A stretch of 26,838 bases of DNA from Thermoleophilia bacterium. GTDB taxonomy: Bacteria; Actinomycetota; Thermoleophilia; Gaiellales; Gaiellaceae. The notes under the pieces were generated by a model. The model searched no databases. It was not told where the DNA came from and saw nothing but the letters and a program-made list of their open reading frames with translations. Below are positions 15,069-20,503 of this stretch, piece after piece (within the stretch, counting starts at the first letter, position 1; every line of letters begins with the position of its first letter). The stretch spans positions 1 to 26,838 of the forward strand of contig JAICLM010000006.1 of assembly GCA_025927435.1 (NCBI GenBank). The letters run 5' to 3'. Both the position numbers and the translations under genes were made by a program.

Positions 15069-16285
15069 GCGATTCGCTGATCCCGCCGTCGATCACGGGC
15101 AAAGGCTCGAGCTTCCCGCCGGGCGGAAGCGTGCTCGACCACGCCTTCGGCGCCAGCGACGCGTACACGCTCGGCGTCGAGGAGGAGTACATGCTCCTCG
15201 ACGGCGAGACGTACGACCTCGTCCAGCACATCGACACCGTGCTCGAGGCAGTCGCCGGCCACGAGCTCGAGCCGCGGATCAACTCGGAGCTGATGCAGTC
15301 GGTGCTCGAGGTGGCCACGCCGGTCTGCCACACGCCGGCCGGCGTGCAGCAGCAGCTCCTCCGGATCCGGCGCTACGTCACGGACGTCGCGCGCGACAAG
15401 GGGCTGCGGGTCGGCTCGGCGGGCACGCATCCGTTCTCGCTCTTCGAGGCGCAGCGGATCACCGCCAAGGACCGCTACCGCGCGCTCGTCGACCAGATGC
15501 AGTACATCGCGCGGCGCGAGCTGATCTTCGGGATGCACGTCCACGTCGCGGTCGACGACCCGGAGAAGGCGATCCAGGTCGTCAACGGGCTGATCGCCCA
15601 TCTCCCGGAGCTCGTGGCGCTGTCGGCGAGCTCGCCCTTCTGGCGCGGAGAGCCGACCGGCCTCCGCTCCTCGCGCCACATGGTCTTCGCCGCCTTCCCG
15701 CGGTCGGGGCCGCCGCCCCGGTTCCGCGACTACGCCGATTACGCGCAGGTCGTGAACCAGCTCGAAAGGACCGGCTGCATCCAGGACTACACGCACATCT
15801 GGTGGGACATCCGCCTCCACCCGCGTCTCGGCACCGTCGAGATCCGGATCTGCGACGCGGTGACGCGGCTCGAGGACGTGATCTCCATCACCGCGTACTG
15901 CCAGGCCCTCGTCAAGCACTACGCCGAGCTGGTCGAGCGCGGCGAGGAGATCCCCTCCTTCCATCGCATCCTCACGACCGAGAACAAGTGGCTGGCCGCC
16001 CGTTACGGCCTCTCGGCGCCGGTGATGGACCTGCACACCGGCCGCCGTAACCGGCTGCCGGTCGCTGCGCTCGTGCGGCGGACGCTGAAGACGCTGCGCC
16101 CGCATGCGCGCGACCTCGGCTCGGAGGGGGAGCTCGCGGGCATCGACGAGATCCTGCACCGCGGCAACGGGGCCGACCGGCAGCTGCACATCTTCAACGC
16201 GAACCGGGACATCGTCGAGGTGGCGAGGGAGATCGCCGAAGCGACGGAGGTCGCGCCCGAGCCCGAGCCGGCGGCCGCCGCGTAG
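15065..16285 (+). CDS. Carboxylate-amine ligase, glutamate-cysteine ligase type 2 (YbdK) family
   Basis: This 406-residue enzyme has GCS2 signatures: TLGVEEEYMLLD (about 35-46; Glu residues bind Mg-ATP), RINSELMQSVLEVATP, SAGTHPF (118-124) and ELIFGMHVHVAV (152-163). The family joins glutamate or a similar acid to an amino group, classically making gamma-glutamylcysteine; YbdK itself has weak GCL activity, so the real substrate is not certain. The ATG overlaps the stop of the transporter gene. The peroxiredoxin starts 9 bp after its stop, suggesting a shared thiol-redox role. Confidence 0.9.
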   Translation: MSDSLIPPSITGKGSSFPPGGSVLDHAFGASDAYTLGVEEEYMLLDGETYDLVQHIDTVLEAVAGHELEPRINSELMQSVLEVATPVCHTPAGVQQQLLRIRRYVTDVARDKGLRVGSAGTHPFSLFEAQRITAKDRYRALVDQMQYIARRELIFGMHVHVAVDDPEKAIQVVNGLIAHLPELVALSASSPFWRGEPTGLRSSRHMVFAAFPRSGPPPRFRDYADYAQVVNQLERTGCIQDYTHIWWDIRLHPRLGTVEIRICDAVTRLEDVISITAYCQALVKHYAELVERGEEIPSFHRILTTENKWLAARYGLSAPVMDLHTGRRNRLPVAALVRRTLKTLRPHARDLGSEGELAGIDEILHRGNGADRQLHIFNANRDIVEVAREIAEATEVAPEPEPAAAA

Positions 16286-16294
16286 GATCCGGCG

Positions 16295-16756
16295 ATGCTC
16301 CAGGCCGGAGACAGGGCGCCGCTCGAGGCGGTGGTGTGGACGACGCCGCGTGAGCGCGCAAGCATCGGCGACCTCATCCACGACAAGCCGCTGCTGCTCC
16401 TCTTCTATCTCTTCGACTGGTCCTCGACCTGAACGAGCGAGCTCGAGCTCCTGCGTGACAGGAGAGCGGAGCTGCAAGGGGCCGGGACCGAGCCGTTCGC
16501 GATCTCGCGCGACTCGCCGTACACGCACGTCGCCTGGATGCAGGCGCTCGACCTCGACTTCCCGCTGCTCTCCGACTGGAACGCCGAGGCGACCCACGGG
16601 TTCGGCGTCGCGCACGAGCACAACGGGATGCGCGACGTGTCAGCGCGCACCGCGTTCCTCGTCGGCGTCGACGGCATCGTGAGCGGCGCCTGGGCCTACG
16701 AACCGAGCGAGCTGCCCGACCTCGACGAGCTGATCGCCGCGGCACAGGCCTTGTAG
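16295..16756 (+). CDS. Selenocysteine-containing peroxiredoxin (AhpC/TSA, BCP-like); in-frame TGA = Sec46
   Basis: Reading through one TGA (16430-16432) gives a continuous 153-residue AhpC/TSA domain. Before it: LQAGDRAPLEAV ... LLLLFYLFDWSST. After it: TSELELLRDRRAEL ... FAISRDSPYTHVAWM ... FPLLSDWNAEATHGFGV ... RTAFLVGVDGIV. Compared with the bacterioferritin-comigratory-protein pattern FFPKDFTPVCTTE, the TGA falls exactly on the peroxidatic Cys and the flanking Asp, Ser/Thr and TxE positions agree. A SECIS-like hairpin follows. Other genes here end in TGA normally, so the codon is not globally reassigned. The enzyme would reduce peroxides via a selenol. A gene caller would report only the C-terminal piece from 16538. 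Alternatives are a nonsense mutation or a sequencing error. A TAGGAT -10-like box ends 6 nt before the ATG. Confidence 0.85.
16430..16473 (+). promoter_or_regulatory. Sec UGA codon and bacterial SECIS-like hairpin
   Basis: After the UGA (16430-16432) comes a stem-loop: upper stem CTCCTG (16448-16453) with CAGGAG (16459-16464), a perfect 6 bp, apical loop CGTGA with the G-U expected in SelB-binding loops; lower stem AGCTC (16440-16444) with GAGCT (16469-16473) across a small internal loop. The apical loop begins 21 nt after the UGA, inside the spacing seen for bacterial SECIS elements, which lie in the coding region. Confidence 0.75.
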
Positions 16757-16786
16757 CCGTCCGCCGCATCGCGTTTACTCGCGACC

Positions 16787-17374
16787 ATGGACACTCCACA
16801 TCACGCCGAGGCCGCCCCCGACCGGCGCGCCTCGAACGCCGTCACCGCCGTGGTCGGACTCGCGGTCGTGGCCCTCGCGCTCGTCTTCGTCTTCAACACC
16901 CACGTGGCCCCCTCGCACTGGTACGCCTTCTTCAAGTGGGTGCACGTGACCGGCGCCGTCCTGTGGGTCGGCGGAGGCCTGACGCTCACCATCCTCGCGT
17001 TGAAGGCCGAGCGCTCGTCGGAGCCCGCGGAGATGGCGATGATCGCCAGACAGGCTGCATTCGTCGGCGAGCGAGTGTTCGCTCCGATCGGTCTTTTGGT
17101 CCTCGGGATGGGGATCGCGATGGTCGTGAATCTCGACCTCGACTGGGGGACCTCCTGGATCGTCATCGGCCTGGTCGGCTACGCGATCACGTTCCTGACC
17201 GGGCTCCTCGTGCTGGGCCCGCAGGCGAAGCGCATCGCACACCTGATCGAGAGCGTGGGTGCCGAGGCGGCCGAGACGCAGGCCGCGATCAAGCGGATCC
17301 TGCTGATCGCGCGGGTGGACGAAGGCGTGCTCCTGCTCGTCATCGCCGCGATGATCCTCAAGCCCTTCACGTAG
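16787..17374 (+). CDS. DUF2269-like integral membrane protein
   Basis: The 195-residue protein has a ~20-residue polar N-terminus and about five hydrophobic segments: VVGLAVVALALVFVF, FKWVHVTGAVLWVGGGLTLTILAL, VFAPIGLLVLGMGIAMVV, WIVIGLVGYAITFLTGLLVLG and VLLLVIAAMIL. The segment WVHVTGAVLWVGG with its His resembles DUF2269 and related predicted membrane proteins; the function is unknown. It is likely transcribed on its own from weak promoter sequence just upstream (TTTACT, 7 nt before the ATG). Confidence 0.7.
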   Translation: MDTPHHAEAAPDRRASNAVTAVVGLAVVALALVFVFNTHVAPSHWYAFFKWVHVTGAVLWVGGGLTLTILALKAERSSEPAEMAMIARQAAFVGERVFAPIGLLVLGMGIAMVVNLDLDWGTSWIVIGLVGYAITFLTGLLVLGPQAKRIAHLIESVGAEAAETQAAIKRILLIARVDEGVLLLVIAAMILKPFT

Positions 17375-17381
17375 TCCACCG

Positions 17382-17411
17382 TTGACATGTGACCTTTTGG
17401 TCACGTATGAT
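17382..17411 (+). promoter_or_regulatory. Canonical promoter with embedded operator for the arsR-SRPBCC operon
   Basis: A perfect TTGACA (17382-17387) and TATGAT (17406-17411) are separated by 18 bp. The spacer holds an inverted repeat GTGACC-TTTT-GGTCAC (17389-17404). The ATG follows the -10 box by 7 nt, so the mRNA should be leaderless. The repeat placed between -35 and -10 suggests autorepression by the ArsR-type regulator encoded here. Confidence 0.8.
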
Positions 17412-17418
17412 CCGCGCC

Positions 17419-17736
17419 ATGGACGACGACCAGGTCTTCAAGGCGCTCGCCGACGCAACGCGGCGCCACCTGCTCGACCGGCTCTTCGAGCGTGACGGCC
17501 GAACGCTCACGGAGCTCGAGTCCGAGCTGGAGATGTCCCGCTTCGGTGTGATGAAGCACCTGCGCGTGCTCGAGGATGCCGGGCTCGTCGTCACCCGCCG
17601 GGAGGGCCGGGAGAAGCACCACTTCCTGAACCCCGTCCCAATCCGGCTGATCCACGACCGGTGGATCGACAAGTACACGGAGCACCGCGTCGCGGCGCTC
17701 GCGGATCTCAAGCACGAACTGGAGGAGTCAGCATGA
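17419..17736 (+). CDS. ArsR-family winged-helix transcriptional regulator
   Basis: The 105-residue protein is a single winged-helix domain: FKALADATRRHLLDRLF, LTELESELEMSRFGVMKHLRVLEDAGLV (recognition helix in SRFGVMKHL) and TRREGREKHHFLNPVPI (wing). It has no Cys metal-site motif (no CxC in the recognition helix), so it belongs to the non-metal ArsR group usually paired with an SRPBCC protein. It probably represses its own operon through the inverted repeat in its promoter. Its stop overlaps the next ATG as ATGA. Confidence 0.92.
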   Translation: MDDDQVFKALADATRRHLLDRLFERDGRTLTELESELEMSRFGVMKHLRVLEDAGLVVTRREGREKHHFLNPVPIRLIHDRWIDKYTEHRVAALADLKHELEESA

Positions 17737-18173
17737 CGACCATGACGGCACAGACGACGCAGGTCTACTCGGTCTTCATCCTCGCCACCCCTGAGCAGAT
17801 CTGGGAGGCAATCACAAAGCCGGAGTTCACCGAGCGCTATTTCTACGGCGCCCGGATCGAGGTGCGCGACGGACGTCGTTTCTCGGCGATCGGAGACCTC
17901 GAGTGGGACGAGCCGGTGCTCGAAGCCGATCCGCCCCGCCGACTCGTTCACCAATGGGTCTCGCGGTACGACGCTGAGATGGCCGAAGAGGAGCCGAGCC
18001 GCGTCACCTGGGAGATCGAGCCGCAGGAGAATGGGACGACGCTCCTGACCGTCGTCCACGATCGGCTCGAAGGCGCGCCGAAGACCGCCGAGAGCGTCTC
18101 CGGCAGCGGCTGGATGTACGTCCTGTCCGGCTTGAAGACGCTGCTCGAGACCGGCCGGCCGCTCGCAGGTTGA
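17733..18173 (+). CDS. SRPBCC (AHSA1/Bet v 1-like) domain protein
   Basis: This 146-residue protein has the AHSA1-type SRPBCC pattern: VYSVFILATPEQIWEAITKPEFTERYFYG at the N-terminus, DEPVLEADPPRRLVHQW, SRVTWEIEPQENGTTLLTVVHDRL and a C-terminal helix SGWMYVLSGLKTLLETG. The fold binds hydrophobic ligands or assists proteins. It is translationally coupled to the ArsR regulator (ATGA overlap, with GGAGG upstream of the start), a very common actinobacterial pair whose inducing ligand is usually unknown. Confidence 0.92.
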   Translation: MTTMTAQTTQVYSVFILATPEQIWEAITKPEFTERYFYGARIEVRDGRRFSAIGDLEWDEPVLEADPPRRLVHQWVSRYDAEMAEEEPSRVTWEIEPQENGTTLLTVVHDRLEGAPKTAESVSGSGWMYVLSGLKTLLETGRPLAG

Positions 18174-18182
18174 CCAAGCAGC

Positions 18183-18236
18183 CGAGACCGCGGCCGTCGG
18201 GAGCGATGAGTTTTCGGCGGCCGCGCGGTCTCTTCC
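18183..18236 (+). terminator. Possible terminator after the arsR-SRPBCC operon
   Basis: GAGACCGC-GGCCG pairs with CGGCC-GC-GCGGTCTC around a ~20-nt loop, followed by TTCCC. The stem is long but the T tract is poor, so Rho-independent termination is uncertain. It separates the operon from the BNR-repeat gene. Confidence 0.45.
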
Positions 18237-18297
18237 CAAGAGAGCCGCTCGTGAGCGACACTCTCGACAAGTCCGCGAAACGCCGAGGAGGGCATCG

Positions 18298-19371
18298 ATG
18301 CCGAAGAACATGCTGACCGTCGCCACCCGCAAGGGCACGTTCGTGCTTGAGAGCGACGACCGCCGCGACTGGAAGCTGCGCGGCCCGTACTGCGAAGGCT
18401 GGCCCGTCTACCACGCGATCTACGACCCGACCACCGGCGAGATCTACGCGGCCGCCGCGAGCGAATGGCACGGCTCCGCAGTCTGGCGCAGCGCCGACCT
18501 CGGCGAGACGTGGGAGATGTCGAGCGACGGCCTTACCTACGGAGACGAGGACGGGCGCAAGGTGTCCAAGGTCTCGACGCTGGCCCGTGCCGGCGACCGC
18601 CTGCTCGTCGGGGTCGAAGCGCCGGGAATCTTCGAGAGCAGCGACAACGGCAAGACCTGGTCGCTCCTCTCGACCCTCTCCGGACAGCACGGCAGCGAGG
18701 AGTGGGACGACCCCGCGAACCAGCCGCCCGGGCATCTCGGGATCTCCGGCTTCGTCACGGAGCCCGACAACTCCGACCGCTTCTTCGCGATCGTGCAGGG
18801 CGTCGGCGCGTTCGAGACGGAGGACGGCGGATCCTCGTGGACACCACGCAACAAGGGGCTTCGCCGCGACTGGCCGGCCGACTACGAGGACGTCGGCTTC
18901 TGCGTACACAAGCTCGTCCGCTCGGCCGATCCGGAGCGCCTGTACCAGCAGAACCACGTCGGGATGCACCGCTCCGACGACCAGGGCCGGTCGTGGAACG
19001 AGATCACCGAGGGTCTGCCCGGCGACTTCGGCTTCGCCGCCGCCGCGCATCCGCACGACGCAGAGACGTTCTACGTCATCCCGGTCGACGGTGGTCACGG
19101 GCGGACGATGCACGACGGCAAGGCGGCCGTCTGGCGTACGCGCGACGGCGGCTCGAGCTGGCAGGACCTCCGACAGGGCTTGCCCCAGCAGAACGCCCAC
19201 CTCGGCGTGCTGCGCCAGGCGATGACGATCGACTCCCACGACGCGCCGGGCGTGTACTTCGGCACGAGCACCGGCCAGGTGTTCGCAAGCGCCGACGAGG
19301 GCGAGAGCTGGAGCGAGATCGCGAGCTACCTGCCGTCGATCTCCTCCGTGGACGTGGCGGTGCTCGACTGA
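18298..19371 (+). CDS. BNR/Asp-box repeat beta-propeller protein (sialidase-like fold)
   Basis: The 357-residue protein shows six Asp-box repeats (S-x-D-x-G-x-T/S-W) near residues 65-72, 114-121, 174-181, 226-233, 281-288 and 331-338, giving a six-bladed propeller. There is no signal peptide, and the sialidase Arg triad cannot be recognised, so it should not be called a sialidase; it resembles the VPS10/WD40/YVTN-BNR-like group. A GAGGAGGGC ribosome binding site precedes the ATG. The MoaD/ThiS-like gene begins 1 bp after its stop, implying co-translation and a linked but unknown function. Confidence 0.85.
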   Translation: MPKNMLTVATRKGTFVLESDDRRDWKLRGPYCEGWPVYHAIYDPTTGEIYAAAASEWHGSAVWRSADLGETWEMSSDGLTYGDEDGRKVSKVSTLARAGDRLLVGVEAPGIFESSDNGKTWSLLSTLSGQHGSEEWDDPANQPPGHLGISGFVTEPDNSDRFFAIVQGVGAFETEDGGSSWTPRNKGLRRDWPADYEDVGFCVHKLVRSADPERLYQQNHVGMHRSDDQGRSWNEITEGLPGDFGFAAAAHPHDAETFYVIPVDGGHGRTMHDGKAAVWRTRDGGSSWQDLRQGLPQQNAHLGVLRQAMTIDSHDAPGVYFGTSTGQVFASADEGESWSEIASYLPSISSVDVAVLD

Positions 19372-19372
19372 C

Positions 19373-19636
19373 GTGGCGGACGTCAGGCTTCCAGGAACGC
19401 TGACGCCGCTCTTCCCCGGGCTCCCGCGCCGGGTCGAGGTCGAGGCGCCGACCGTGCTTGCCGCCATCGACTCGCTCGAACAGCAGTGGCCGGGCCTCCG
19501 TGACCGCCTCGTCGCGGAGGGCCCGACCCTGCGCTCGCATATCCACGCCTACGTCGACGGCGAGCGCGCCGCGCTGGACACGCCGGTCGAGGAGCGCTCG
19601 CGGCTCGACGTCATCGCCGCGATCAGCGGCGGCTAA
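19373..19636 (+). CDS. MoaD/ThiS-family ubiquitin-like sulfur-carrier protein
   Basis: The 87-residue protein starts with GTG one base after the upstream stop. It has the beta-grasp pattern (VRLPGTLTPLFPG, VEAPTVLAAIDSLEQQWPGLRDRL, HIHAYVDGER) and ends precisely in the di-glycine tail ISGG, the site of thiocarboxylation in MoaD, ThiS and CysO. The partner E1-like enzyme is not in this window. The pairing with the BNR protein suggests a dedicated role distinct from molybdopterin or thiamine synthesis; this is inference. Confidence 0.85.
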   Translation: MADVRLPGTLTPLFPGLPRRVEVEAPTVLAAIDSLEQQWPGLRDRLVAEGPTLRSHIHAYVDGERAALDTPVEERSRLDVIAAISGG

Positions 19637-19646
19637 GCGCACGCGC

Positions 19647-20480
19647 GTGCTCGAAGGGGTCGACGCCGGCGCGTTTGCCGTCGTCATGGCGACCGGCATC
19701 CTCGCGGTCGGCGCGCGGCTCGAGGGAATCGCGCCGCTCGCAAACGTGCTCCTCGCGATCGCGTGTCTCGTCTGGCTCGCCCTCGCGGGTGTCCTGCGCC
19801 TGCGCTCGGTGGGCTCGTTCGCCGTCGTCGCGGGCACGGCCGTCATCGGCGCCGACTTCCTGCTCGCCGGACAGGAGCAGCTCGCCCTCGCCCTCTGGGC
19901 CCTCGCAACCGCGCTCTGGCTCGCGGTGGCGTGCACGATCCGGATGGAGGCCGCAGGCTCGCTGCTCACCATCGTCGCGACCGAGTCACTGGCCGTGCTC
20001 GCGGCCGCGCTCGACCGCCACGGGGACGCACCGCTGCGCGTGCCGGCCCTCGCTCTCTGGGCGCTCGGCCTCGGTCTCTATCCGCTGATCGCCGGCCGCG
20101 TCGTGCACGGCTCGCTGCGGGACGCCCGCTTCGAACCGACCCTCTGGATCGTCATGGGCGCACTTGCAATCACGACGCTTGCAGCGACGGAGCTGCTGCT
20201 CGACCACGGCGCTCTCGGTTCGGCCGTCGCGCTCGCCACGTGGTCAGCCGCCTCGGCCGCGATTCCTTTCCTCGTCGTGTCCGAGTTGCACGCACGGCGG
20301 TGGGGCTACGAGGTGGCCCGCTGGAGCTCCGTCTTCCCACTCGGGATGTACGGCGTCGCGAGCCGAGTGCTCGGCAGGGCCGACGGGCTCGACAGCCTGC
20401 GCACCATCGGCACGGTCTTCTTCTGGATCGCGCTCGCGGCCTGGGTCGTAACGGCGGCGGGCCTTGTCCGCCGCGTCTGA
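19647..20480 (+). CDS. TDT-family (tellurite-resistance/dicarboxylate, SLAC1-like) transporter
   Basis: From the GTG at 19647 the protein has 277 residues and about nine to ten hydrophobic segments. The first, GAFAVVMATGILAVGARLEG, matches the TDT opening motif (V-M-A/G-T-G-I), and ARWSSVFPLGMYGVASRVLG near the C-terminus resembles the conserved FPLGMY segment. These proteins export anions such as C4-dicarboxylates, sulfite or tellurite; the substrate is unknown. The start is chosen because homology begins there; 10 bp separate it from the MoaD-like stop and no ribosome binding site is seen. Confidence 0.78.
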   Translation: MLEGVDAGAFAVVMATGILAVGARLEGIAPLANVLLAIACLVWLALAGVLRLRSVGSFAVVAGTAVIGADFLLAGQEQLALALWALATALWLAVACTIRMEAAGSLLTIVATESLAVLAAALDRHGDAPLRVPALALWALGLGLYPLIAGRVVHGSLRDARFEPTLWIVMGALAITTLAATELLLDHGALGSAVALATWSAASAAIPFLVVSELHARRWGYEVARWSSVFPLGMYGVASRVLGRADGLDSLRTIGTVFFWIALAAWVVTAAGLVRRV

Positions 20481-20503
20481 CGCACGCCGCAGCAGCGGTG
20501 CCG

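Noticed and set aside
16295..16756. Peroxiredoxin as a simple pseudogene or global UGA reassignment
   Set aside because: Exact Cys-position TGA, an intact frame on both sides and a SECIS-like hairpin favour Sec; many neighbouring genes end in TGA, which excludes global reassignment.
18298..19371. Calling the BNR-repeat protein a sialidase
   Set aside because: Asp boxes show only the propeller fold; the catalytic Arg triad and a signal peptide are not evident.
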